Assembly: GCF_902859625.1 (NCBI RefSeq)
Contig: NZ_CADIJX010000002.1
Coordinates: 930,001-994,000 of the forward strand
Origin: Achromobacter pestifer
GTDB lineage: Bacteria; Pseudomonadota; Gammaproteobacteria; Burkholderiales; Burkholderiaceae_B
Length of the DNA: 64,000 nt
Direction: 5' to 3'
Below the pieces are notes generated by a model. That model was given only the letters and a program-made list of their open reading frames with translations. It made no database searches and had not been told where the DNA came from. A program made the position numbers and the translations under genes. The first letter of the stretch is position 1; the number at the start of each line of letters is the position of its first letter. Shown here in pieces: positions 17,244 through 25,520 of this stretch.

Positions 17244-18218
17244 ATGAGGCTTCATCAATGGTTGCTGGGAATGGCCGTGGCCGTGAGCTGCACGGCGTCG
17301 GTAGCGGCGCAGGTATCAAAATTTCCGGACAAGCCGGTCAGATTCATCGCACCGACCGCCGCAGGCAGCGCGCCGGACATCATTACTCGATTGATCGCCA
17401 ACAAGCTGGGGCAGCGATGGGGGCAGCCCGTCATCGTCGAGAACCGGCCCGGCGGCAACGGGATCATCGGCATGAACGCGCTGACCCGAGCCGATTCGGA
17501 CGGCTATACGCTGGCCATGTTCCATGCCGCGGCGGCGGTCACCACGCCATTTCTGTATCAGGCGGCGAAGTTCGATATCGAGCGCGATACCGATGTGGTG
17601 GCAACACTGGCTTATACGCCCATGATGCTGGTCACGACACCTGAGTCTCCCTATCGCACGGTCTCGGATCTTGTGGCGGCGGCAAAAGGGGGAGAAAGCT
17701 CGGATTTGGTGATCGGAAGTCCCACCCGAGGATCGATTCCGAGCCTGTCCGTGTATCTGATGGGGCAACTCAGTGAGCGCGATTTCCGGCAAGTCAGTTT
17801 CAGCGGCACGTCGCAGGCATTGCAGACGTTGATCAAAGGCGATATCCCGGTTTACATCGACGGCGTGGCTCCGCTTGTGCCACTGGTGCGGGCCGGCAAG
17901 CTGATTCCGATCGCGATGAGCGCGGATCAGACATTGCCCGGTTTTGAGAATATCCCGCTGATCAAGTCCACGTTGCCTGGCATGGTGACGTCAGGCTGGT
18001 TTGCCGTGTTTGCCCCGAAGGGAACGCCATCAGCCGTGTTGGAGTCGCTGAATATCGCGATCAACGATGTGCTGCGCGAGGCTGAAGTGCAAGGGCGTCT
18101 GGCGGAAATCGGGACTTTCCCAATGATCAAGAGCCGGCCTGATGCCGGGTCTTTTGTTCACGAGGAAAAAGCCAAGTGGGGAGGGGTCATTGCGAAGGCG
18201 CAAGTGAAGGCCGAGTAG
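17244..18218 (+). CDS. Bug-family (TctC-like) tripartite tricarboxylate transporter substrate-binding protein
   Basis: 324 residues with a Sec signal peptide ending near SVAAQ and AAGGAGA placed before ATG 17244. Family motifs are FPDKPVRFIAPTAAGSAPDI, VIVENRPGGNGIIG and DGYTLAM. Bug proteins are periplasmic receptors for carboxylates and aromatic acids; alcaligenaceal genomes hold many orphans. Its position after the TetR gene and behind the shared operator half-site suggests that it captures the aromatic acid used by the operon, or signals its presence. TctA/TctB membrane partners are not encoded nearby. Confidence 0.9.
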   Translation: MRLHQWLLGMAVAVSCTASVAAQVSKFPDKPVRFIAPTAAGSAPDIITRLIANKLGQRWGQPVIVENRPGGNGIIGMNALTRADSDGYTLAMFHAAAAVTTPFLYQAAKFDIERDTDVVATLAYTPMMLVTTPESPYRTVSDLVAAAKGGESSDLVIGSPTRGSIPSLSVYLMGQLSERDFRQVSFSGTSQALQTLIKGDIPVYIDGVAPLVPLVRAGKLIPIAMSADQTLPGFENIPLIKSTLPGMVTSGWFAVFAPKGTPSAVLESLNIAINDVLREAEVQGRLAEIGTFPMIKSRPDAGSFVHEEKAKWGGVIAKAQVKAE

Positions 18219-18245
18219 AGGGGCCTCTTGCGCCTTAATGGCGCC

Positions 18246-18282
18246 GTGCCACGGGGCCGGCAAGGCGCCGAGCCCGTGGCAC
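18246..18282. terminator. Bidirectional hairpin between convergent genes
   Basis: GTGCCACGGG (18246-18255) and CCCGTGGCAC (18273-18282) are perfect 10-bp arms around a 17-base loop, lying between the Bug gene end and the convergent aldehyde dehydrogenase end. T-runs are absent, so termination may need Rho or may be partial. Confidence 0.6.
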
Positions 18283-18292
18283 GTTGAAAGCG

Positions 18293-19732
18293 TTAGACGC
18301 CGACGATGGAGACAGCCTTCGTCACCAAGTAGGATTCGAGCGCTTCCGGTCCACCTTCCGAGCCATAGCCGGAATCCTTCACGCCACCGAACGGGAGTTC
18401 AGCGGAAGGCGTGGCGGGTTGGTTGACCCACAACATGCCGACCTCAAGCCGGCGGGACAACTCGTGCGCGGTCTTGATCGACCGCGTGAAGGCGTAGGCG
18501 GACAAGCCGAACGGCAGGCGGTTCGCTTCACGAATGGCTTCGTCCAGGGTTTCAAAGCTGCGGATCGCGGCGACCGGGCCGAAGGGTTCTTCGTTGAAGA
18601 TGTCAGCGTCAAGCGGCACGTCGGTCAGGATCGTGGGCGCGAAGAAATTGCCGGCGCCGCCGACTCGTTCGCCACCCGTCGCAACGCGCGCGCCCTTTTC
18701 CCTGGCATTCTTGACGATCTTGTCCATGGCCGTCAGGCGGCGGTCGTTGGCCAGCGGGCCAAGCGTGGTGCCTTCGGTCAGGCCGTCACCCAGCTTGAGT
18801 TTTTCAGCGTGGGCGATGAAGGCTTGCTCGAATGCGGCCTTGACGTCCTTATGCACCAGGAAGCGCGTCGGCGAAATGCAGACCTGGCCCGCGTTGCGGA
18901 ACTTCGCGCCGCCAGCGGCCTTGACTGCCAATGCCACATCGGCGTCCTCGGCGACGATCACCGGGGCGTGGCCGCCCAGTTCCATCGTGACGCGCTTCAT
19001 GTGCAGGCCTGCCAGCGCCGCGAGTTCCTTGCCCACCGGCGTGGAGCCGGTAAACGTGACCTTGCGGATGATCGGATGCGGAATCAGGTAGCTGGAAATC
19101 TCGGCGGGCGACCCAAAGACCAAGCCCACGACGCCCTTGGGGATGCCGGCGTCGACAAAGCAATTGAGCAGGGCGGCGGGGGATGCCGGGGTTTCTTCGG
19201 GGGCTTTCACCAGGAACGAGCAGCCCGTGGCCAGCGCGGCGCCAAGCTTGCGCACGATCTGGTTGACGGGGAAATTCCACGGGGTGAACGCCGCGACCGG
19301 GCCGACGGGTTCCTTGATGACCAGTTGCTGCGCCGCCGGATTGCGCGACGGCACGATACGGCCATAGACGCGCAGCCCTTCGTTGGCGAACCAGTCGATG
19401 ATCTCGGCGCCGGCAAGCACTTCACCGCGGGCTTCGACCAGCGGCTTGCCTTGCTCCTGGGTCAGCAGGCGCGCTACCGAGTCGGCGCGTTCGCGCAAAA
19501 GGGCGGCGGCCTTGCGCATGATGCCGCAACGTTCATGGGCGGACATGTCGCGCCAGGTCTCGAACCCGCGTTGCGCCGCTGCCAGGGCCAGATCCAGATC
19601 TTCGCGCTTGGCGCTGGCAACCTGGCCAATTTTCTTGCCGGTGGCAGGGTTCACTACGTCAATGCGCGCGCCGCCTTTCGCTTCGCGCCATTCATTATCG
19701 ATAAGCAGGAGAGTGTCGGGGTAATCGGTCAT
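18293..19732 (-). CDS. NAD(P)-dependent aldehyde dehydrogenase (succinate-semialdehyde dehydrogenase-like)
   Basis: 479 residues, standard length. Conserved features: [10 protein letters not shown] at 149-158, cofactor segment [11 protein letters not shown], catalytic Glu251 in MELGGHAP and nucleophile Cys285 in GQVCISPTR, and NEEPFGPV towards the C-terminus. The pattern fits GabD-like dehydrogenases that oxidise succinate, glutarate or ketoglutarate semialdehydes. It converges on the aromatic operon and might serve it, but the intervening terminator and opposite strand argue for separate control. The dyad at 19755-19769 upstream is a possible operator. Confidence 0.85.
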   Translation of the reverse strand: MTDYPDTLLLIDNEWREAKGGARIDVVNPATGKKIGQVASAKREDLDLALAAAQRGFETWRDMSAHERCGIMRKAAALLRERADSVARLLTQEQGKPLVEARGEVLAGAEIIDWFANEGLRVYGRIVPSRNPAAQQLVIKEPVGPVAAFTPWNFPVNQIVRKLGAALATGCSFLVKAPEETPASPAALLNCFVDAGIPKGVVGLVFGSPAEISSYLIPHPIIRKVTFTGSTPVGKELAALAGLHMKRVTMELGGHAPVIVAEDADVALAVKAAGGAKFRNAGQVCISPTRFLVHKDVKAAFEQAFIAHAEKLKLGDGLTEGTTLGPLANDRRLTAMDKIVKNAREKGARVATGGERVGGAGNFFAPTILTDVPLDADIFNEEPFGPVAAIRSFETLDEAIREANRLPFGLSAYAFTRSIKTAHELSRRLEVGMLWVNQPATPSAELPFGGVKDSGYGSEGGPEALESYLVTKAVSIVGV

Positions 19733-19754
19733 GGGGGTTCCGTGAGTGCTGGGG

Positions 19755-19769
19755 TTGACGGCCTGTCAA
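19755..19769. promoter_or_regulatory. TTGAC-N5-GTCAA dyad upstream of the aldehyde dehydrogenase gene
   Basis: TTGAC (19755-19759) and GTCAA (19765-19769) flank five bases, 22 bases before the minus-strand start codon. The position fits an operator. The rest of the 289-base interval up to 20021 holds one further dyad, GGATTCAT (19891-19898) with ATGAATCC (19931-19938), and no gene that I can support. Confidence 0.4.
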
Positions 19770-20021
19770 GGATGTCCGAGCCAAGGAGCAGACCCATGAA
19801 CCATGCACTGGCGGATTAGGCTTAGGGGCTTCGACAACCCCGGGCCTGGACATGGGCGCTCATCGCAAGAATCCGCGGAAACTGCTTCCTGGATTCATGT
19901 GGAAACAATGACTCTACGCCAAAAGTCTTGATGAATCCACCGCCCGGGGGCGGGTTGCGTGTCAGGGCCAGATCCGCTGCGGGGGTTCAGGATGCCGTAG
20001 GGTCCACCGCGCCCACCGGCA

Positions 20022-20777
20022 TCAGGCCATGCGTTCCAGCAGGCGAGGGACCGAAGACGTCAACAGCGCCAGGCCGGAGGCCGTGAGCAGGCCCAGAACG
20101 ATCTGCCGGAAACGCGCCTCGCTGATGCCGATGTAGAGTCTGGCGCCCAGCAGCGTGGGCACCAGCATCGCCGGCGCCACGATGGCGAATAGCGGCAGCA
20201 TGTCGCGCGTGACGATGCCGGTGGACAGATACGTCCCCATCGTCACCAGCAGCACGGAAAGATTGAAATTCTGGATGACGGCGCGCTGCGCGTCCTTCTC
20301 GAAACCGCGCAAGGTGCACCAGAGCGTCGGTAGCGTGCCGGAGAAACCGCCGATTCCTCCAAGCACACCGCCCGCCAATCCGACCGTTCCGTCGGCCAGG
20401 CGGCCACCGGCCGTGATCTTGGGCAAGCGCTTGGCCAACAACATGGCTGGGCACCAGACGATCAGCAGGGAACCTAGAAGGGCCTTGAACCAATCCATGT
20501 CCAAATGCGGTAACAGCATGACCCCGATCGGGATGCCGACCAGCCCACCTAGTACGAAAGGCAGCAATTGCTTCAAGTCGAAGCCGCGCCGTACCGTGAT
20601 GGCCGCCAGTATCTGCCCCACCAGCGCGCCGAATACCGCCAGCGTTGCGGCTACTCGCGGCTCCAACGCCCAGGCCCAGAACGACATGGCCACCAGCCCG
20701 AAGGCGAAACCGGACAAGCCCTGTACAAAACCCGCAACCACCGCACCCAGCGCCACCACCAGATAAACCGAATCCAC
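20022..20777 (-). CDS. TSUP-family (TauE/SafE) membrane permease
   Basis: 251 residues with about eight membrane helices. The N-terminal half reads [21 protein letters not shown] and the second half repeats it as [20 protein letters not shown], the internal duplication typical of the DUF81/TauE-SafE family, which exports or imports sulfonates, sulfite or small organic anions. The start is taken as GTG 20777 because AGGAGG lies six bases before it; the ATG at 20783 directly abuts AGGAGG and would leave no spacing. Substrate unknown. It may once have belonged with the GMC oxidoreductase whose remnant lies just upstream on the other strand. Confidence 0.82.
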   Translation of the reverse strand: MDSVYLVVALGAVVAGFVQGLSGFAFGLVAMSFWAWALEPRVAATLAVFGALVGQILAAITVRRGFDLKQLLPFVLGGLVGIPIGVMLLPHLDMDWFKALLGSLLIVWCPAMLLAKRLPKITAGGRLADGTVGLAGGVLGGIGGFSGTLPTLWCTLRGFEKDAQRAVIQNFNLSVLLVTMGTYLSTGIVTRDMLPLFAIVAPAMLVPTLLGARLYIGISEARFRQIVLGLLTASGLALLTSSVPRLLERMA

Positions 20778-20950
20778 CGTCATCCTCCTGTTCTTGTTGT
20801 GACCTCGCGCTGCTTGGGCGTAGGGCTGCGGGGATTGTGGACGATGTTGAACGGCGGAAAATCGTATTTCCGGATGGCCTGATACTGGATGTCTTATGGG
20901 GACTTGCGGGTGCAAGTGCGGGCGCACACGCCAGGAAGCCGACTCGAACA

Positions 20951-21109
20951 GCAGTGGACAGGCTGCGGGTTCAAGGGTTGCAGAATCTGCGTATCGCCGA
21001 TGCGTCGGTCATGCCGTCAATGGTGTCGGGAAACATCCAGGCGGCCGTCATGATAGTGGCTGAAAAAGCGGCTGATTTGATACTGGCAGAGGTAGCATCC
21101 GCACCTTGA
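20951..21109 (+). pseudogene. C-terminal remnant of a GMC-family oxidoreductase
   Basis: Fifty-two codons ending at the TGA 21107-21109 encode [20 protein letters not shown] and a following VSGN...[12 protein letters not shown], the well-conserved C-terminal signature of glucose-methanol-choline oxidoreductases. The intact GMC enzyme at 42693-44306 ends with the same pattern. Nothing upstream (20784-20950) matches the rest of the protein, so at least 450 residues are gone. It marks a deletion of a former catabolic gene beside the TSUP permease. Confidence 0.8.
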
Positions 21110-21194
21110 TCCACGGTGCATGGTTCGGGCTATCGATCAGGTATATTGGCGCACCCATGCTTCTACGCGCACCACTTGAACAGGACCACAGCCG

Positions 21195-21644
21195 ATGAAT
21201 CTGCAAGAATATCAAGTGGCTCTTCGGCGCGTGCTCGACGGACATTCCGTCAAGGCGCAGGAAAGCCTCACGGCGCTGATCAAGGCGTTGCCTGAAAAGG
21301 CCCGCGAAATTCGCGTCGGCATCTTTCCGGACCAGGACGGCGAAGGCACGTTTTCGGTCGTGATCAGCCTTGAAGGCCCTGACCTGTATGTGCTGAACAA
21401 GGCAGTGGATGCGCATAGAACCTTGTTCGACGTCCGGCATACCTCAACCGGGGTAAGCCCCGCGGTGCCGATGTTCGGCGCGGCCAGCGCTGGCTTTGTC
21501 GTGCAGGACGCCATCGTCGATACGGCTGCGGACTGGGTCGAAGCACTATGGGAAAGCGTTGGCCGTGGCCAGTCACCGTTGCCGGGACTGATTTATGGCG
21601 ATGACGACGCGGGCACGACGATGCCGCGCGCATTGCCAACTTGA
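21195..21644 (+). CDS. Small cytoplasmic protein of unknown function
   Basis: 149 residues, no signal peptide and no membrane segment. The N-terminal third is helical (MNLQEYQVALRRVLDG, LTALIKALPEKARE), followed by strands (IRVGIFPDQDGEGTFSVVIS) and an acidic C-terminus. It has a normal start at ATG 21195 with AGGA about eight bases upstream, and codon use like its neighbours, so it is probably expressed. No family that I recognise with confidence. It stands alone between the GMC remnant and the repeat-flanked radical SAM gene. Confidence 0.65.
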   Translation: MNLQEYQVALRRVLDGHSVKAQESLTALIKALPEKAREIRVGIFPDQDGEGTFSVVISLEGPDLYVLNKAVDAHRTLFDVRHTSTGVSPAVPMFGAASAGFVVQDAIVDTAADWVEALWESVGRGQSPLPGLIYGDDDAGTTMPRALPT

Positions 21645-21665
21645 ACCTGCGGACGGCCAACGGGC

Positions 21666-21800
21666 GTGGATAGTCGCATTCATTCTTAGCGCCGCCCCTG
21701 ACTCCGTGTCCTGCGCTCCTTGCATCAGGAGAGGGGTGTTACGGGTCGTTCATGCTGCTTGGACGTCGTGGCCGGCACGGCGTTGGTGCAATGCCTGCCC
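21666..21800 (+). repeat. 135-bp direct repeat, copy A (duplicated comEC leader)
   Basis: This stretch matches 22963-23098 at about 85 percent by direct alignment (19 substitutions and one gap). Both copies contain GTGTCCT-CGCTCCTTGC, AGGAGAGGG and a coding-like end that translates to L-VV-G-ALVQCLP. In copy B that peptide is the start of ComEC. Copy A is therefore a diverged fragment of the comEC 5' region, now stranded upstream of the RlmN-like gene. Confidence 0.85.
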
Positions 21801-21831
21801 ATTCCAGGGGGTAGAGTAAACTTCGCCCCCC

Positions 21832-22863
21832 ATGCGCTTCTCCGACTTCGACCAACGCCTCGCCGCTTTCGGCGCCTTGCCCGTCCATCGTGGCCGGGTC
21901 GTGCGCGCCTGGCTCCAAGGGCAGGCGCTAGACATCGGCACGCGACGGCGGAGCTCCGAGCACTTTCTGCCTCTCGCGCTGCGCGACGCCGTGCCCGCCT
22001 TGACGGCAGAACTGGACGGCCTCGCCCGCGTCCGCTCCGAACACGCCGGCAATGACGGCTCGCGCTTGCTCGTCGAGCTCGCCGACGGGCAGATGGTGGA
22101 AAGCGTGCTGTTGCCGCGCGATGGACTCTGCGTCTCCACCCAGGTCGGCTGCGCGGTCGGCTGCCGCTTCTGCATGACCGGCAAGAGCGGCCTGATCCGC
22201 CAGGTCACGAGCATGGAAATCCTTGCCCAGGTCGTGCTGGCGCGGCGTCTGCGCGCGGTGAAGAAAGTCGTCTTCATGGGCATGGGCGAACCGGCGCACA
22301 ACCTCGATAACGTGCTCGAAGCCATCGACCTGCTCGGCACCGAAGGCAATATCGGCCACAAGAATCTCGTGTTCTCCACCGTGGGCGACCTGCGCGTGTT
22401 CGAAGCCCTGCCGCAACAACGCATCAAGCCCGCATTGGCGCTGTCGCTGCACACGACCAAAGCCGAACTGCGCGAACACCTGCTGCCGCGCGCGCCGAAA
22501 ATTTCGCCGGAAGAACTAATCGAACTTGGCGAGCGATACGCTCGCGATACCGACTATCCGATCCAGTATCAATGGACGCTGCTCAAGGGCATCAACGACG
22601 GCAACGACGAACTCGATTCAGTCGTGCGTCTGCTCAAGGGCAAGTACGGCGTGCTCAACGTCATTCCCTTCAATAGTCTCGAAGGGGACGACTACCAGCG
22701 CCCCGATTCCGAGCGCATCCGCGAGATTGTCCGCTATCTGCACAGCCGTGGCGTGCTGACCAAGGTGAGAAATAGCGCAGGGCAGGATGTGGACGGCGGC
22801 TGTGGCCAGTTGCGCGCTCGCGCCGTTGGCGCGGAGCAGGTGGTCGAACTGCGCCGCAGGTAA
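21832..22863 (+). CDS. RlmN/Cfr-family radical SAM rRNA methyltransferase-like protein
   Basis: 343 residues. The radical SAM cluster motif is CAVGCRFC (Cys107, Cys111, Cys114); the two redox-active cysteines of the RlmN mechanism are present as Cys100 in GLCVSTQVGC and Cys324 in DVDGGCGQL. Other motifs are VVFMGMGEPAHNLDNV, LALSLHTT and NVIPFN. RlmN methylates C2 of A2503 of 23S rRNA and of A37 in some tRNAs, Cfr methylates C8. This protein is shorter at the N-terminus than typical RlmN and may be an extra paralogue, since the housekeeping copy normally neighbours ndk and pilW-type genes. It has no clear ribosome binding site and could be leaderless (TAGAGT at 21812-21817). Confidence 0.82.
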   Translation: MRFSDFDQRLAAFGALPVHRGRVVRAWLQGQALDIGTRRRSSEHFLPLALRDAVPALTAELDGLARVRSEHAGNDGSRLLVELADGQMVESVLLPRDGLCVSTQVGCAVGCRFCMTGKSGLIRQVTSMEILAQVVLARRLRAVKKVVFMGMGEPAHNLDNVLEAIDLLGTEGNIGHKNLVFSTVGDLRVFEALPQQRIKPALALSLHTTKAELREHLLPRAPKISPEELIELGERYARDTDYPIQYQWTLLKGINDGNDELDSVVRLLKGKYGVLNVIPFNSLEGDDYQRPDSERIREIVRYLHSRGVLTKVRNSAGQDVDGGCGQLRARAVGAEQVVELRRR

Positions 22864-22962
22864 ATAAGGGGTCAGACTGCAATATCGCGGAACACATCAA
22901 CCGGGCTGAGCCCGGCGATGCCGCGCGGATTGCTACCTTAAGCCCGCTTGCGGTCTACCGAG

Positions 22963-23098
22963 GTGGATAAACGCATTCACTCTTGGCGCTGCCCCCTGAC
23001 ACCGTGTCCTACGCTCCTTGCTTTAGGAGAGGGACATTACCGGTCGTTCATTCTGCTTGGGCGTCGTGGGTGGCGCGGCGTTGGTGCAGTGCCTGCCC
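22963..23098 (+). repeat. 136-bp direct repeat, copy B, overlapping the start of comEC
   Basis: Partner of the copy at 21666-21800. Between the RlmN-like stop codon and this repeat are TAAGGGGTCAGACTGC (22864-22879) and a compact hairpin CCGGG-CTGAG-CCCGG (22901-22915). The arrangement repeat, gene, repeat suggests that the RlmN-like gene entered next to comEC with duplication of the comEC leader. Confidence 0.85.
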
Positions 23099-25492
23099 GC
23101 ATTGCCGGGCTTCTTGCCTCTGTCGATGGTGGCGGGACTAGGTGGGCTGGCCTTGTTCTTCTGCGTGCGCGGGCGTCATGACGTCGTTCGTTTGGTCGCC
23201 GCCTTGATTCTGGGGGTGTGCGCCGGGGCGCTCAACGCCAGCGTGCAAGCCCATTTCCGGTTGGACGACGCATTGGCGGATCTGCATCAGGATCAGGTGT
23301 CGCGCCTGATGGTGCGCGTGGCGGAATTGCCGGATGGCGATGATCAGCATCAGCGTTTTGTGGCCGAACTGGCGGAGCCCTCTCGGCCGGGCATTCCTTC
23401 ACGCATCCTGGTGACATGGCAGGCGCCGCCGGGGGGCAAAGCGGGAAGCCGGCAACCCGTGCCTGCGCTGCTGCCCGGTCAAGTCTGGCGCATGGCGTTG
23501 GTGTTGCGGCGTCCGCATGGCGTGTTGAACCCGGCGGGGCCAGATGCCGAGGCGCGGATGTTCGCACGGGGGTTGCGTGCCGTGGGCACGGTGCGCGGGC
23601 AGCCGCGTTTGCTGGACGATCAGCCTTGGGCGTCGCCGGGCGTTGCCATTGAACGCGCCCGCCATCATGTGCGGGAGGGATTGCGAGCCGCGTTGGGGGA
23701 CCATCGCTACGCGCCCGTGTTGATTGCCTTGGCGATTGGGGATCAGGCGGGTGTGGCGCGGGAAGACTGGCGCATTTTCAACCGTAGCGGCATCACGCAT
23801 CTGGTGTCGATCAGCGGCATGCATGTCACGTCGATCGCGGGGATTGCGGGCGTGTTGCTGGCGGCGTGTTGGCGCCGGGCGCGGTGGCGCGGTGTGGGGC
23901 TGGCCGAGATTGTGCCGTCGCGTATCGCGGGCGGTGCGGCGGCAGCCTTCGTGGCGCTGGGGTATTGCCTGCTGGCGGGGTGGGGTGTGCCGGCGCGGCG
24001 CACGTTCTTCATGTTGTCGGTGGTGTTGGCGGCAGCGATGTCGCGTTTGCCGTTGACGGCGGGGCGGGTGCTGGCGTGCGCGGCGGCGGGAGTGGTGGCG
24101 CTGGATCCGTGGGCGCCGATGTCACCGGGGTTCTGGTTGTCGTTTGGTGCGGTGGCGATTCTATTGCGCATTGCCGATACGCCGTTCGATGCGGACGCGG
24201 GCTGGAGCCGGCGCTGGAGGGCCAGGTTGGGGCAGGCAACCCGCTTGCAACTGCTGGTGACCTTGGGGCTGACGCCGTTGCTGGCGTTTCTGGTGTATCA
24301 GGTGTCCGTGGGCTCGCCCTTGGCCAATGCGGTGGCGATTCCGTCGGTGACGTTTGTGGTGACGCCGTTGGCGTTGTTGTGCGCGGCGCTGTCCGTCTTG
24401 CCCGGCGGACAGGACGCGGCTGCTTGGGCAGGGCAGTTGGGGTTGGCTGCGTTTGACTACACGATGATGCCGGTGGCTTGGGTTGGCAATGCCGCCTGGG
24501 CCAGCATCTCGGTGGCGGCCGCGCCGTGGCCGTGGCTGCTGTTGGCGGTGGCGGGGATGGTTTGGGCGTTGCAGACGCGGGGCTGGCCCGCCCGGCATCT
24601 GGGGTGGGCGTGCATGTTGCCGTTGCTCTGTTGGCGGCCAGATCCACCCGTGCCCGGTCATTGGCGCATCAGCGCCTTGGATGTGGGGCAGGGCAGCGCC
24701 ATTCTGGTGGAAACGGCCACTCAGACCCTGCTGTTTGATGCCGGTCCACGCCATTACGGCGGCAGCGACGCGGGTGAGCGCGTGGTGGCGCCGTTCTTGC
24801 AAGCGCGCGGCATCCGGGCGCTGGACGTGCTGGTGCTGTCGCATGCCGATCAGGACCACGTGGGCGGCACGCGCGCGGTGCTGGCGGCGGTGCCGGTGCG
24901 GCGCAGTTATGCCTCGTTTGAGGTGGCGGCGTTTGTGCGGCGGGATGCGCGGCTATGGCCGGATGCGGGTCGAGCCTTGCCGGGGGCGACGCCCGTTTTG
25001 CCGGACGAGATGCGGCGTTGCCAGCGGGGCGACTCCTGGGAAGTGGATGGCGTCGCGTTCACGTTCCTGCATCCAGCCAGGGGCGGAAGCGGGGCGGCGG
25101 AAGACCGCAATGCCGATAGCTGCGTGTTGCGTGTGGCTGGGGCCAGCCATTCCCTGCTGCTGACGGGCGACATTGGTGTGGCGCAAGAGCGTGATCTGGT
25201 GGCGCGAGGCTTGCCTGCGACTGACGTGGTGATGGCGTCGCACCATGGATCTGCGTCGTCTTCAGGGCGGGATTGGGTGGCAGCGGTGCAGGCTGGTCAC
25301 GCCATCGCGCAGGCGGGGCATTTGAATCGGTTTCGGCATCCCGCACCCGTGGTGCAACGGCGCTGGTTGCGCGCGGGGGCAACGTTCTGGCGCAGCGACC
25401 GGGATGGGGCGGTGATGGCGGAATCGTCCGAGCAGGGGCTTGGTGTTTGGGCGCAGCGCGAACGCGCGGCAAGGTATTGGCACGGACGATAG
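23057..25492 (+). CDS. comEC: DNA internalization-related competence protein ComEC/Rec2
   Basis: Up to 811 residues. An N-terminal membrane region and OB-like soluble part precede the ComEC/Rec2 permease domain (SGMHVTSIAG, PARRTFFMLSVVL), followed by a C-terminal metallo-beta-lactamase-like nuclease domain with LDVGQGSAILVET, LSHADQDHVGG and SHHGS. It carries incoming single-stranded DNA across the inner membrane. The start is uncertain: TTG 23057 gives the longest form without a ribosome site, GTG 23066 and ATG 23126 are alternatives, and a ribosome-site-like AGGAGAGGG at 23026-23034 precedes only a non-standard ATT in frame. No other competence gene is nearby. Confidence 0.9.
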   Translation: MGVVGGAALVQCLPALPGFLPLSMVAGLGGLALFFCVRGRHDVVRLVAALILGVCAGALNASVQAHFRLDDALADLHQDQVSRLMVRVAELPDGDDQHQRFVAELAEPSRPGIPSRILVTWQAPPGGKAGSRQPVPALLPGQVWRMALVLRRPHGVLNPAGPDAEARMFARGLRAVGTVRGQPRLLDDQPWASPGVAIERARHHVREGLRAALGDHRYAPVLIALAIGDQAGVAREDWRIFNRSGITHLVSISGMHVTSIAGIAGVLLAACWRRARWRGVGLAEIVPSRIAGGAAAAFVALGYCLLAGWGVPARRTFFMLSVVLAAAMSRLPLTAGRVLACAAAGVVALDPWAPMSPGFWLSFGAVAILLRIADTPFDADAGWSRRWRARLGQATRLQLLVTLGLTPLLAFLVYQVSVGSPLANAVAIPSVTFVVTPLALLCAALSVLPGGQDAAAWAGQLGLAAFDYTMMPVAWVGNAAWASISVAAAPWPWLLLAVAGMVWALQTRGWPARHLGWACMLPLLCWRPDPPVPGHWRISALDVGQGSAILVETATQTLLFDAGPRHYGGSDAGERVVAPFLQARGIRALDVLVLSHADQDHVGGTRAVLAAVPVRRSYASFEVAAFVRRDARLWPDAGRALPGATPVLPDEMRRCQRGDSWEVDGVAFTFLHPARGGSGAAEDRNADSCVLRVAGASHSLLLTGDIGVAQERDLVARGLPATDVVMASHHGSASSSGRDWVAAVQAGHAIAQAGHLNRFRHPAPVVQRRWLRAGATFWRSDRDGAVMAESSEQGLGVWAQRERAARYWHGR

Positions 25493-25520
25493 GGCGTATG
25501 GCTTGACCGATCCCCAGCGG

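Noticed and set aside
18284-19819. A 511-codon plus-strand frame opposite the aldehyde dehydrogenase
   Set aside because: Composition is that of an antisense shadow and the dehydrogenase on the other strand has all catalytic residues.
19940-19953. CCGCCCGGGGGCGG palindrome before the TSUP gene end
   Set aside because: Short GC palindromes of this kind are expected by chance in DNA of this composition and no regulatory context supports it.
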